DNA from: Ceratopteris richardii
Lineage: Eukaryota; Streptophyta; Polypodiopsida; Polypodiales; Pteridaceae
Direction of reading: 5' to 3'
NCBI GenBank assembly: GCA_020310875.1
Contig: CM035437.1
Coordinates: forward strand, 45,630,556 to 45,694,555
Length of the DNA: 64,000 nt
In this document: positions 44,720 to 54,871 of the stretch, piece by piece
How positions within the stretch are numbered: the first letter of the stretch is position 1
How the letters are laid out: the number at the start of each line of letters is the position of its first letter
Made by a program: the position numbers and the translations under genes
The notes under the pieces: model-generated
Told to the model about the DNA's origin: nothing
What the model saw: the letters and a program-made list of their open reading frames with translations, nothing else
The model's database searches: none

Positions 44720-44796
44720 AAGACGACCAATTCAAGCGATAAGCACCTTCGGAGAACCTTCATTGCCTCTTATTGCTTGAATCGGTCCTATCCTCC
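44720..44796. repeat. Foldback repeat copy 6
   Basis: Left arm GACGACCAATTCAAGCGATA and right arm TATTGCTTGAATCGGTCCTA, imperfect complements around a loop of about 25 bases. Confidence 0.8.
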
Positions 44797-45235
44797 AAGC
44801 TTCCCCCCTTTGTAATATTCCTACCTTATTGCTCTATCTTACTTAGAAGTAACATGGAGAAGTTCTTATCCTTAACTTGACCATTAGAATTTTTTTGGAC
44901 AAGTATTTCTTATCCTTACCTTGAGCAATAGAAACCTTGCACAACAAAAGTCTTTGGACAATAGAAAACTTTAAAAGGTAATGATATAAATCAAAACAAT
45001 GCCAATATCAATATCATGATTTACATAAAAAAGAGATGTAATTTTGCACAATAGTTGCATGTTTGAAACAATGATAAAAGTTTTTGCTCAATGGAGATAT
45101 TCTTTAACCTACAAAAGCTTTTGCACAATAGAAACCTTAAAAGAGTGATGGCATAAACCAAAACAATGCCAATATGAATATGATGAGTTTAATAAAAAAG
45201 AGATGTATTCACTAGAAGAAAAAGGGAAAGATTGG
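44797..45235. other. Interval without recognised gene
   Basis: Contains two diverged direct copies of a stretch with CAAAACAATGCCAATAT followed by AAAAAAGAGATGTA (about 44990-45040 and 45155-45205) and repeated short TTGCACAATAGAAACCTT phrases, suggesting a local segmental duplication of about 165 bp. No gene seen. Confidence 0.45.
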
Positions 45236-45428
45236 TTACATTCTTAAGGGTTGGAACTTGATCAACTTGGATGGCAGAAAAGTTATGCAAGATAGTGTTT
45301 TCTTTGATCTAATGTTTACCATTGCACCATCAATTGAGAATCTGAATTGTGGTGAAACCTCATCAAGGAACTCAAGAACCTCCCTTACATTTTTGAGTTT
45401 CCAATTTGCAGTGATAATTATTTTCCTA
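45236..45428 (-). pseudogene. Unrecognised host gene, distal part of last exon (cut by Copia-3)
   Basis: On the minus strand this continues, after one GGTTG copy, the exon at 53600-53491. The joined frame is 101 codons including the stop TAA at 45236-45238, with no interruption. The peptide here includes RKIIITANWKLKNVREVLEF and SIDGAMVNIRSKK. No family was recognised. Restoration of an open frame across an 8-kb insertion is the evidence that this is coding. Confidence 0.5.
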
Positions 45429-45433
45429 GGTTG
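45429..45433. repeat. Target site duplication GGTTG, left copy (Copia-3)
   Basis: Directly precedes the LTR start at 45434 and matches 53491-53495. Confidence 0.92.
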
Positions 45434-45665
45434 TGTTGATATATTTAGGTAGTGATGTGTGTGAACACACTAGGACCGCTGGGGCACTTTTTTCCCTCTT
45501 TAGGAGGTTTTTTTTCCCTCGGCTTGTATATACGCCTATTGCCCTAATGGGCTACTTATCTTTGTACATTCTCTAGTAATACATTCACTATGGTGTGTTT
45601 GTGCTCAAAGCTTCTTCTTCTTCCTTGTGTTGTTCGCGTGCTTCCGCAGACATCTATTTCCAACA
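45434..45665 (+). repeat. Copia-3 5' LTR (232 bp)
   Basis: Starts TGTTGATATATTTAGG, ends ATTTCCAACA; nearly identical to 53259-53490. A TATA-like GTATATAC lies at 45526-45533. Confidence 0.94.
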
Positions 45666-45667
45666 AT

Positions 45668-45679
45668 TGGTATCAGAGC
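45668..45679 (+). other. Copia-3 primer binding site (initiator tRNA-Met type)
   Basis: TGGTATCAGAGC two bases after the 5' LTR. Confidence 0.93.
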
Positions 45680-46017
45680 AGGTCGTCGCTTCATCTAGGG
45701 CGCCGTCGACACTCCTCCGTTTGTAGTCTCAGATTCGCACAAGATTTTGTGAGCATACTCAGCGTGTTTCTGAGATCAAAACAGCTTCGCTATGTGGTGC
45801 CAAAATCGCGATCTGAGCTCGTTTCGGCCTCCGAACGCACTATCACAGCGCTTGTGCAGGCTATTTCATCTTTTTGTGCCAAAGGTATATACCAGTTTCT
45901 GTTCGCCAGTTTAAGAGTCTCGAAGTCTACTACAGGTCTAGCAGAACTCGTCTAGGCAGTTCTGTTCAACTTTTTGAGATACAGTCAATTTCCTGCATCA
46001 AGGTATTTTCACTGGCC

Positions 46018-48743
46018 ATGGCTGAAAGCAGTGATGTATTCCGTATGTTGGCTGTTGAGGATAAGTTGGATGGTACCACCTACCCATTATGGGCTTATAT
46101 GATGCGACATGTTTTGGTTGCAAAAGGATTGTGGAACATTATGCAGGGTGTTGAAAGACGTCCTGTTACACCTGTAACGATAGGTACTGCAAATACAGGT
46201 GCTGGAGGCTGATGAAGATGGTGTCGAAGATGATATTCTGCAGATTCCTGTTCGTGCTGTTGTTTCTATTGCACCTACTGCAGAGCAAATTCATTGGGAT
46301 AGCAGAGATGCCCAGGCACATGCATTGATAGCTTTGTCTGTCAAACGTGCCATTATTCCTCATATTCGCTCTTGCAGAATAGCTAGGGATGCTTGGGATA
46401 CACTTACCACATTGTACCAAGCTAGGAATGAGGCTCGTGTTGCTTACCTCCGAAAACAGTTGGAGAGTGAGCACATGAATGAAGATGATTCTATGGACAG
46501 TTTCCTAACAAAGATCAAAGATTTGAAGGAACAATTGATTTCTGCTGATGAGGTTATACCAGATAGCTCACTTGTGTAGACCGTTCTGAATGGTCTTCCT
46601 GATTCATATCAGAGTTTTGCTTCTACTCTTCGGTTGATGATGAAAGGCAATCCGAATGCCTTATCATTTGAGGAGTTAGTCTCTGTTCTGTTGCAAGAAG
46701 ATCAGTCCAGGCAGAACATGTCCATTATGCGTGTTGCAGATCAAGCTTTCCTGGCTAGTCGGAAGGGCAAAGGAAAATGGAGCTCTTCTACTACTAAGCA
46801 GAAATCTGCAAATGTTGCACATTCGAAGAACCAGGATAAAGATGAGAAGAAATCAGAAAAGCAGAAATTGTTTTGCAAGTACTGTAAAGGGAATGATCAT
46901 ATCATAAAGAACTGTCCAAAACTGGCTGCAAAAGAGGCAAAGAAAAAGGAGGCTGGAATGGTTGTTGCAGAAGCCTCTACACCAAAAAGAGAGTTTGCTA
47001 ATCTTGTGCAGGAAGAAGAATGGGCATTTACTACTGTTTGCAGTTTTGACCCATCTTCTCATGAGCAGTGCAATTCTGCAATGGACTCAGATGTTTGGTA
47101 CTTTGACAGTGGGGCGACCAAACATATTACATCGGAGCGCAGTTTCTTCTCTTCACTCGAGCCTGCCCCTATAGGGAATACTGTTACATGCGCCAACAAC
47201 TCCTCTTATCCTGTTATGGGAGTTGGCAAGATCATTCTGACTACTGCTGATGGTAGTTCTTTCACCTTGTCAGATGCTTTATTTGTGCGAGGGATCAAGA
47301 AGAATCTGTTATCAGTTTCTGCATTAGCCAAGATTGTCTTGGTTGTGAAATTCATTGATGACAGGTGTACAGTTCATGATCTATCAAATGGCGATGTGAT
47401 TATTGCTTCTGGCATTTTATGTCGTGGGTTGTATAAGCTCATAGACTATGAAAGATCTGTGAATGATTCGGCATGTGCAGTTCATGATTCTTAGGCTATG
47501 TCAGATGCAAAGCTTTGGCATGCACGCTTTGGTCATCTGAATTTTGCTAGTTTGCTACGCCTGCAGAAATCTGATATGGTGTCTTCTTTGCCCAAGGTTG
47601 AGGCACCTGGAAAACATGTATGTGAAGGCTGTATTTTGGGCAAAATGCAGCGTTCCTCCTTTCCAAAAGATGGTTCGGTTCGGGCTACGCAGAAATTGCA
47701 GCTTGTACATAGTGATGTCGGTGGTCCTATGCAGACACCCTCTTTTGGGAATTACCTTTACTTCGTGACTTTCATTGATGATTTTTCCAGGCATGCATGG
47801 GTATATCCACTCAAAGCAAAGTCCGAAGTGTTCATGTGCTTTAAACAGTTTTTGGTTTTGGCTGAAAATCTGTCAGCATGTAAAATGGGCACCCTCCGTT
47901 CTGATCGAGGGGGGGAATATATGTCTTCTGATTTTAATGCATTTCTGGCTGAACGTGGGATAAAACACCAGTGTACAGTGCCGTATACACCTCAACAGAA
48001 TGGAGTTGCTGAACGAAAGAACAGGTCACTCATGGAGATGGCAAGATGCATGGTCAAGAGTCAGGCTTTACCACATAGTTTCTGGCTTGAGGCTGTCATG
48101 TGTGCAGCATATGTACTGAACAGGTGTCCCACTAAAGCGCTGCAGTCTATCACTCCATATGAGGCTTGGCATGACCGCAAGCCATCTGTTGCTCATCTAC
48201 GTGTTTTTGGTTGTTTGGCATATGCATTAGTGCCTGAACAACATCGCAGAAAATTGGATGATAAGGCAGTAAAATGTATTTTTGTTGGGTACAGTTCTGA
48301 AAATAAAGGCTATCGTCTGTATCATCCACAGACTAAACACATTCTCGTTAGCCGTGATGTTGTCTTTGTGGAAGATGCTATTCAGCCATTGCTTTCATGT
48401 ACTAAGGAGACATCTGTTAGCTCCAAAGACATGTATAATACGTTGATGCCTCTTTTTACATGTGGACAGTCTAGTGCTGGTCCTAATGAGGCAACTTCTC
48501 AGCCTTTGCAGGTTTCATATGATGATGCAGATCATTCTATTTCTGATGCAGATTTACATGATGCACTTGTTGATGAGAGAGCTGATATTGAGCAGGCAAA
48601 AACTATGCCAAAATGGCTGGTGCAGACTTTGCGTGATAGCAAATTAGATGCACTTTTGTCATATCGTACTCGTTCAGGCTCTCATAGTGCCTCTTTTGCA
48701 TCAGATTGCTATGCTATGGCTGCGTCTAGTCTTTGTGATGAGA
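46018..48743 (+). pseudogene. Copia-3 gag-protease-integrase (broken)
   Basis: The start ATG 46018 reads MAESSDVFRMLAVEDKLDG. A frameshift near 46200 moves to the frame that then stays open to the Gypsy-1b insertion except for TAG 46577-46579 and TAG 47492-47494. Domains: copia gag (RIARDAWDTLTTLYQARNEA), zinc knuckle CKYCKGNDHIIKNC (about 46876-46917), protease YFDSGATKH (about 47100), GAG-pre-integrase (LWHARFGHLNFASL), and integrase with HSDVGGP, RSDRGGEY and NGVAERKN, so all three acidic residues remain. The integrase is followed by CIFVGYSSENKGYRLYHP and a variable linker ending DEN at 48743. Confidence 0.93.
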
Positions 48744-48748
48744 ATGAG
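48744..48748. repeat. Target site duplication ATGAG, left copy (Gypsy-1b)
   Basis: ATGAG here against ATGAA at 51748-51752, one mismatch. Collapsing them restores DEN-EPISFDEAQNS, matching the related copy at 57410-57460. Confidence 0.82.
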
Positions 48749-49290
48749 TGTAGCTCAGTGATGAGTAGCACCTCCTTTAATGTCAATCCGGGAAAATGTG
48801 AGGATGGTATGATGACCTCGAGCAAGTGAAGGCACAAGTGCGTGAGTGAGAAGCACACTAACATGCACACATATACACACACACGCGCACACACAGCAAG
48901 ACAAAGAGTGAGAAGCAATGGAGTTCTTAGATTACTTTCAAAAAGCTCTTACAAGTTCATATTAATTATAAGCTAACCTCAAAAATGAGCTCTCTAGCTC
49001 CTTTTATAGTTTTTGACTAGCTTTGGCCCTATCCAGACCTAATGTCCGGCCTAGTTAAAAATTAGGTTCCAGGACTTTTTTGAGGGCTCAAACGAGATCC
49101 AAAAAATATGAAAATTGGCAGATAGATACTTCTAAAGCTCCTCAAGCTCAAGGACTCCTTGGCTTGTACAAAATGGAGCTACAAAAATACGAAATGGTAT
49201 TTACAATGGTTTTTAGTGATTAAAATCACTATTTGTGTAGGTATTTTCTCTGTTGATTTGTCGTACAGGTCTTTGAGCTCCCTACTTGCT
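48749..49290 (-). repeat. Gypsy-1b 3' LTR, missing its start
   Basis: It matches 51066-51600 nearly base for base from TGTAGCTCAGTGATGAG to GAGCTCCCTACTTGCT, then passes directly into RT sequence. About 140 bp of the LTR start and the purine tract were lost with the internal deletion. It holds a (CA)n tract at about 48862-48897. Confidence 0.88.
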
Positions 49291-49742
49291 ACACCTTTCT
49301 GGGTTCAAGCAGACTTGATATTCTCTACATTTATCAAAGATTTGTCTGAGTTCAGGAATATGGGTTTGTCTGATGTTGGAATGAGCACAAAGATCATCAA
49401 CATAGACTTCCAAGTTCTTCCTCAAGAACTCTTTAAATACATGGCACATTAGTCTCTGGAATGTAGCGAGTGCATTGGTAAGCCCAAATGGCATTACTCT
49501 AAAGGCAAATATGCCCCATTCAATGGCAAATGCCGTCTTATGTTGATCTTCTGGAGCTATGGCTACTTGATTATAGCCCGAAAATCCATCGAGGAAGCTG
49601 TAAACTTCCTTGCCTGCTACTCTTTCTAAGAGATGCTCTGTGATAGGAAGAGGATAGTTATCTCGAATTGTGGCTGCATTGACCTTCTTCAAGTTAATGC
49701 ATACACGCAGCTTCCCATTTTTCTTGGGCACCACAACAATGG
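49285..49742 (-). pseudogene. Gypsy-1b reverse transcriptase fragment
   Basis: The minus strand from 49742 reads EWVSPIVVVPKKNGKL, DNYPLPITEHLLERV, FLDGFSGYNQVAI, EWGIFAFRVMPFGL and the catalytic VYVDDL, ending near QVCLNPERC at 49290. The frame is intact over about 150 codons and retains the EWG missing from Gypsy-1. Both edges are deletion junctions. Confidence 0.92.
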
Positions 49743-50024
49743 GGGATACCCATTCAGTGTGCTCTCCTCAGTTTTCCTACCTCGGGTATGGTTGTACTTC
49801 CCACGAGCTTTCCAACAAAACAAGAATCACAGCAATTGGATTTTGTATGAGGAAGTTATGTCCGATCAGGGTTTAGGTGCTAAAACAAGGTTCAAAACAA
49901 TTTACTCAGGCAGACAGGAATTCTTGAATTACTTGGGTTGCGGCCTCACAATGCAATGCTAAACCCTTAAAAGTTCCCCAAAAATTAGACCACTATTCTT
50001 TTTGCCCTTAAAAATTGGCCAAAT

Positions 50025-50580
50025 TTGCCCTTCTATCGCGTTCGCAAGTTCTGTCAGTCGCGATTGACAGGTCAATCGCGATTGATGTGTCGATCGCGAT
50101 TGACAGGTCCGTCGTGGCTGTCAATCATGATTGATGGGTCAATCGCGATTGACACGTGGCTCGAAAAGTCAATCAGTCGTGGTCAAAGGGTCGCTGACTC
50201 TGTCAGTCGCGATTGATGGGTCGATCGCGATTGACAGGTCGGTCGCGAAGGTCTGTCCGTCGTGGTCAAACAATTGTTGACTGTGTCGGTCGCGATTGAC
50301 AAGGCCGTCATGGGTTGTCAATTGCGATTGACTGGTCGATCGCGATTGATGGCTCGATCGCGATTGACACGTGTCACGCGTATGATCTGTCAGTCGTGGT
50401 CAATCGGTCGTTGACTCTGTCGGTCGCGATTGACAGATCCGTTGTGGGCTGTCAGTCGCAATTGACTGGTCGATCGCGATTGACTGGTCGATCGCGATTG
50501 ACAGGTCTGTCCGTCGTGGTTCATCGATCGCGATTGACAGAGCGATCGCGATTGACAGAGCGATCGCGATTGACAGAAAT
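50025..50580 (-). repeat. CG-rich tandem array in Gypsy-1b leader
   Basis: Dense copies of GTCGATCGCGATTGACAG and variants (GCGATTGACTGGTCGATCG), plus a further single copy near 50680. It is homologous to 3096-3520. On both strands it produces spurious repetitive peptides (SRLTERSRLTE). Confidence 0.88.
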
Positions 50581-51040
50581 CTGATGAATTTCAAAAATCT
50601 AAACACAGTTTTGGGAAGCTCTAGGCCTGTAGATCATGGTTTTGTACTTTGTTTGGCAAATGGAACATTTTTTCTATCGGTCGCGATTGACAGAGGTCGG
50701 CGACACAGAGACAGTTCCGTGACGTTTTTTACCTGCACGGAGTGCTGGAGAAGATGATGCAGCATGTACCTGCAAGACAGCTCAAGAAACATGCAAAAAC
50801 TGCACACACAATATCGCTCTCTCGCTCTCTCACAAGTGGAATGAGGGAAATGGAAGGAGGAAGGAAATATAGTCAAAAACCTGAAATTTTTGCGATGATG
50901 GAGATGGAGGTGGGAGATGGTGATGATGATGATGGTGATGAAGAAAACAAAAGGAAATAGATAAAAGTGAAGAAAATACCTATAACTCCAACGCTTCAAC
51001 TCTACGTCTTACCATCACACGCTCGTCCTCAAAGCTCGAT
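50581..51040 (-). other. Gypsy-1b leader between primer site and array
   Basis: No gene. Contains a GAT/GGA-rich microsatellite-like block at 50890-50960. The corresponding segment is absent from Gypsy-1, whose array follows the truncated LTR directly. Confidence 0.5.
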
Positions 51041-51057
51041 CCCCGGCAACGGCGCCA
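51041..51057 (-). other. Gypsy-1b primer binding site (tRNA-Asp type)
   Basis: Minus strand TGGCGCCGTTGCCGGGG, 8 bases inside the 5' LTR end; complementary to the plant tRNA-Asp 3' end as known for Tat/Athila-type elements. Confidence 0.88.
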
Positions 51058-51065
51058 AAATTTGG

Positions 51066-51747
51066 TGTAGCTCAGTGATGAGTAGCACCTCCTTTAATTT
51101 CAATCCGGGAAGACGTGAGGATGGTATGATGACCTCGAGCAAGTGAAGGCACAAGTGCGTGAGTGAGAAGCACACTAACATGCACACACATACACACACA
51201 CGCGCACACACAGCAAGACAAAGAGTGAGAAGCAATGGAGTTCTTAGATTACTTTCAAAAAGCTCTTACAAGTTCATATCAATTATAAGCTAACCTCAAA
51301 AATGAGCTCTCTAGCTCCTTTTATAGTTTTTGACTAGCTTTGGCCCTGTCCAGACCTAATGTCCGACCTAGTTAAAAATTAGGTTCCAGGACTTTTTTGA
51401 GGGCTCAAACGAGATCCAAAAAATATGAAAATTGGCAGGTAGATACTTCTAAAGCTCCTCAAGCTTAAGGACTCCTTGGCTTGCACAAAATGGAGCTACA
51501 AAAATACGAAATGGTATTTAGTGATTAAAATCACTATTTGTGTAGGGATTTTCTCTATTGATTTGTCGTACACATCTTTGAGCTCCCTACTTGCTCTTTC
51601 TTCTTGTGTGCTCAACTCCTTGATGTCTGAAAAATTTAGATGGCCTACTTGCCAGATCTTCTTTGGCTACTGTGTCTGCTTGTGCTATCTCTTCGTTCTG
51701 ACCCTCTTTGTCTTGTGGCTCCTTCGGTTCCCTGACTGCTGCCAACA
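51066..51747 (-). repeat. Gypsy-1b 5' LTR (682 bp)
   Basis: Minus strand starts TGTTGGCAGCAGTCAGGG (51747) and ends GAGCTACA (51066). It shares ends and most internal blocks with the Gypsy-1 LTR, with differences concentrated in the first 150 bp. Confidence 0.92.
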
Positions 51748-51752
51748 ATGAA
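51748..51752. repeat. Target site duplication ATGAA, right copy (Gypsy-1b)
   Basis: Partner of ATGAG at 48744-48748. Confidence 0.82.
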
Positions 51753-53258
51753 CCTATTTCTTTTGATGAAGCACAGAATTCAGAAAATTGGATGGCTGCT
51801 ATGCAATCTGAATATGATGCTATAATGAAGAATGGTGCATGGTCTTTATGTGACTTGCCTCCTCGCAAGAAGGCCATTGGCACTAAGTGGGTATACAAGT
51901 TGAAGCGTAAACTTGATGGTATAGCTGACAGGTATAAGGCTAGGCTTGTTGCAAAGGGTTATGTGCAAGAAAGAGGCATTGATTTTGATGAGACATTTGC
52001 ACCTACATGTCGTATGACTACTGTTCTGAGCATTTGTGCACTTGCAGCCCATCATGGTTGGAATGTACATCAGTTGGACATTAAAACAGCATTTCTGAAT
52101 GGTGACTTGCATGAATAAGTGTATGTTTTTTAGCCCCGTGGCTTTGGGCAGAAAGGGCATGACAACCAAGTGTGCAGGTTAAAGAAGGCATATGGTTTAA
52201 AGCAAGCACCACGTGCTTGGTATGAGAAGATACATGCCTATCTGGTTGCACATGGTTTTGAGAACAGTCCAACTGAAAGCACCTTATATGTTAAGCGTGC
52301 TAATGATGTGCTTCTGATCATTGTTGTCTATGTTGACGACATGCTGCTCACTGGTCCTATTGAGAAGCATATTGCTGATTTCAAGGCTGATTTGCATGCC
52401 TCATTTGAGATGTCTGATTGGGGCATTTGCATCACTATTTGGGCATTCAGTTTATGCAAGTTGATGGTGGAATGGCTTTGTGTCAAACGAAATATATTGA
52501 CACATTATTGCAGCGTTTTGGCCTTGAAGACTGTAAGCCTATTGCCACTCCTATGGAGACAGGTTTACGATTGAGTCTTCATGATGCTGTTCTCTATCAG
52601 CAGGTTGTTGGATGCTTGATTTACTTATGCATTACTTGGCCAGATATTCAGTTTGTTGTCTCACAGATGAGCAGGTTTATGCATTGCCTAGGAGTCACGC
52701 ATTGGAAGGCAGTTAAGTGCATCTTTTGCTACTTGAGTGGTACTGGGCTACTTGGGTTGTTGTATCCCAAGGGGGGATCACTACCGCCAGATTTGCATGC
52801 TTTTTCTGACTCAGATTGGGCTGGTTGCTATGGCACTCGTGTGTCCACCAGTGGTTTTTGCTTCATGCTTGGTAGCTCATGTATATCTTGGTTGAGCAAG
52901 AAGCAGCCTATTGTGGCCACTTCTAGTTGTGAGGCTGAGTATAGGGCAGCTTTCACAGCGACTGTTGAGTGTGTGTGGCTCAGACGTCTTATGGCTGATT
53001 TGGGTGTTGGTTAGTCTTCTGCCACCACCATCTTCACTGACATTCAGAGCGCATCGGGAGTTGCGAGGAACCCTGTGTTTCATGCTCGCACTAAGCACAT
53101 TGAGGTGCATTATCACTATGTCAGGGAGAGGTTCTCTGCTGGGGAGGTCAGCTTGGCATATGTGCCCACCCAGGAGAACATTGCATACCTTTTCACGAAG
53201 GCTCTGCCTAGGGAGAAGTTTGAAGCTTTCCGCAACCGCATCACTCCCAGGGGGGATT
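51753..53258 (+). pseudogene. Copia-3 reverse transcriptase and RNase H (broken)
   Basis: Continues the linker with PISFDEAQNSENW. RT blocks: KWVYKLKRKLDGIADRYKAR, QLDIKTAFLNGDLHE, LKKA-YGLKQAPRAW (one Leu codon lost), catalytic YVDD at 52329-52340. RNase H: DSDWAGCYGTRVSTSGF, SKKQPIVATSSCEAEYR, ARTKHIEVHYHYV, LFTKALPREKFEAF. Breaks: stops at 52116 and 52132, a one-base shift near 52415, and TAG at 53012. The C-terminus differs from the related copy (which ends KALGLLSFVD) and runs via a G-rich tract (CAGGGGGGATT) into the 3' LTR. Confidence 0.92.
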
Positions 53259-53490
53259 TGTTGATATATTTAGGTAGTGATGTGTGTGAACACACTAGGA
53301 CTGCCGGGGCACTTTTTTCCCTCTTTAGGAGGTTTCTTTTCCCTCGGCTTGTATATATGCCTATTGCCCTAATGGGCTACTTATCTTTGTACATTCTCTA
53401 GTAATACATTCACTATTGTGTGTTTGTGCTCAAAGCTTCTTCTTCTTCCTTGTGATGTTCGCGTGCTTCCGCAGACATCTATCTCCAACA
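53259..53490 (+). repeat. Copia-3 3' LTR (232 bp)
   Basis: Nearly identical to the 5' LTR, with only a handful of substitutions, so this insertion is comparatively young. Confidence 0.94.
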
Positions 53491-53600
53491 GGTTGAAAAT
53501 CTAGATGAATCAATAATTCTAACTCAAATTTTGGATAGCTCTCCTCTGAATCCAAGGGTATCCAGAGTCCAAGATTTTTCCCACCTTGTGTAATCATATC
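53491..53600 (-). pseudogene. Unrecognised host gene, proximal part of the exon cut by Copia-3
   Basis: On the minus strand a splice acceptor TTGTTTTAG ends at 53601 and the exon starts GATATGATTAC at 53600. It is open to the Copia-3 insertion and, using one GGTTG copy (53491-53495), continues in frame at 45428-45236. Peptide landmarks: GGKNLGLWIPLDSEESYPKF. A possible upstream exon with donor GTTTTAGGTAAGG lies near 53725-53760 (VPISEIDDVL), but its phase does not fit simply. Confidence 0.5.
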
Positions 53601-53601
53601 C

Positions 53602-54614
53602 TAAAACAAGTGATTCTCAAGATATTTGATATGAAATTGAAAGAGAATTTGGGCTAGCTTTACATAAAATGATGTCTCCTAGCTTTTTATCTTCTTTGCT
53701 ATCCCATTCCTTACCTAAAACATCATCAATCTCTGAAATTGGGACTCTCCTATTCAACCACATTGTTTTTTGTTTTTTGTAATAACATGTTTTTAAAACA
53801 TGCTACAAAAACATGGAGAGGAAGAAACCATTGAATCTTTATCCTTCGAGAAATTCAGCTTGCTGACATTGCCCTTTGGACATCGTCTTTCATTTTGCAT
53901 AAAAAACTTGAACCTGTTGAATGATTAGGAGCATCCCAATCTAATGAAGAGATGCAAGGAGAAAGCAGATGTACAAGTTTTCCATAAGCACTCCTCCCTA
54001 ACGGAACTTGATAATCTGCAAAGTAGACAAATAATTGAATGCTATTGAAAAATTGAACATATTTGTTTGCATACAAAAGTTCTGCATAATCCTTATGAAG
54101 GACTTTGAATGTTCCTATTAAATCTTCAATAGGTTGCCACTCCAAAATATTGGAAGGAAAAACATATGCAATACAAAAACATATATCTTGTGATACAAAA
54201 ACAAATGAAATTGATAAAAAACATTGTTAAACTTCACTTATAGTACGACGGGAATTGTAGATGATTGTCTAGCACGAGATCCTTTGCGTTGTACACATGT
54301 TGAACTTCGCAAACCAACCGTCTCTCTGCAATTTGAAACTAAAAATACAACCTTTCCAATGGTATTTTGTGTTGTCTTTTTTAGTATGCTTAACTTTATG
54401 GGCACCTCTGCAACTAGGAAGCATAGTCACCCAATCATTAAGCTTCACAAAAAGAGGTTTCCATAAAGAATCCTCTCTTTTGTTGTAAACCTCACGTGAG
54501 GTTACACGATTGGAAGGATGAGGAGAAGTAGAAGCCATTCAAACACTCAGAGAAAGAGTAGAGAACACTCAAAGTGGAAAACCAAGATTCACAAACTTTG
54601 TGAGTATTTATAGA
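53602..54614 (-). pseudogene. Unrecognised host gene, promoter and upstream exons (tentative)
   Basis: On the minus strand a TATA box (CTATAAATA) lies at 54613-54605 and the first ATG at 54538, opening an 89-codon frame (MASTSPHPSNRVTSREVYNK, LWKPLFVKLNDWVTML) to 54269. A second coding-like block with acceptor TTTGTATCACAAG near 54185 includes LEWQPIEDLIGTFKVLHKDY and NSIQLFVYFADYQVPLG to TGA 53855. A third block is near 53725-53760. Splice joins are not certain. No protein family was recognised. The layout fits a multi-exon gene whose last exon is split by Copia-3. Confidence 0.38.
54605..54613 (-). promoter_or_regulatory. TATA box of the minus-strand host gene
   Basis: Minus strand CTATAAATA, about 70 bp upstream of the ATG at 54538, with a pyrimidine-rich TTCTCTACTCTTTCTCTG stretch in between, a usual plant 5' untranslated arrangement. 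Confidence 0.5.
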
Positions 54615-54871
54615 CAAGAAAACTTTGTACATGTAGAAGCAAAACCCAATCTTTTGATTTGATGTATCAAGTGTGACCGAAACATCATTGAATTTTGTGA
54701 ACCCAAAAATATTTTGTATCTTCAAAAATCATTTCTCTATTGGAAAGTTTAGGATTTGCATTGTGTGGTGTGCAAAAAATATCTTTTTCCATATGAAATC
54801 AAAAAATTGTACACTGAATACAAGAAAATCTATCACTTAAGCGACACTTTTAAGCATATTTTCTTGTTGAA

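Larger units (their letters stand above)
48749..51747 (-). mobile_element. Gypsy-1b: internally deleted minus-strand copy of the Gypsy-1 family
   Basis: Right LTR (5' end of the element) is 51747-51066, left LTR is 48749 to about 49290. Between them are the tRNA-Asp primer site, leader, CG-rich array, a second leader block and a lone RT fragment. Gag, protease, RNase H, integrase, protease 2 and ORF3 are gone, leaving 3.0 kb of what was about 14 kb. It inserted in the Copia-3 linker. Confidence 0.92.
45434..53490 (+). mobile_element. Copia-3: full-length Ty1/copia element with nested Gypsy-1b
   Basis: LTRs of 232 bp (45434-45665, 53259-53490), duplication GGTTG, tRNA-Met primer site, gag, protease, integrase, RT and RNase H in copia order. 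Gypsy-1b (48749-51747) lies between integrase and RT. Without it the element is about 5.05 kb. Two further, more damaged copies of the same family are at 54872-58950 and 61448-62930 in this window. Confidence 0.95.

Noticed and set aside
45258..45452. Plus-strand 64-codon frame ending at the Copia-3 LTR
   Set aside because: Opposite strand of the better supported host exon, and it runs into the LTR.
50025..50606. Open frames with repeated SRLTERSRLTE-type peptides
   Set aside because: By-product of the CG-rich tandem array; present in several frames on both strands.
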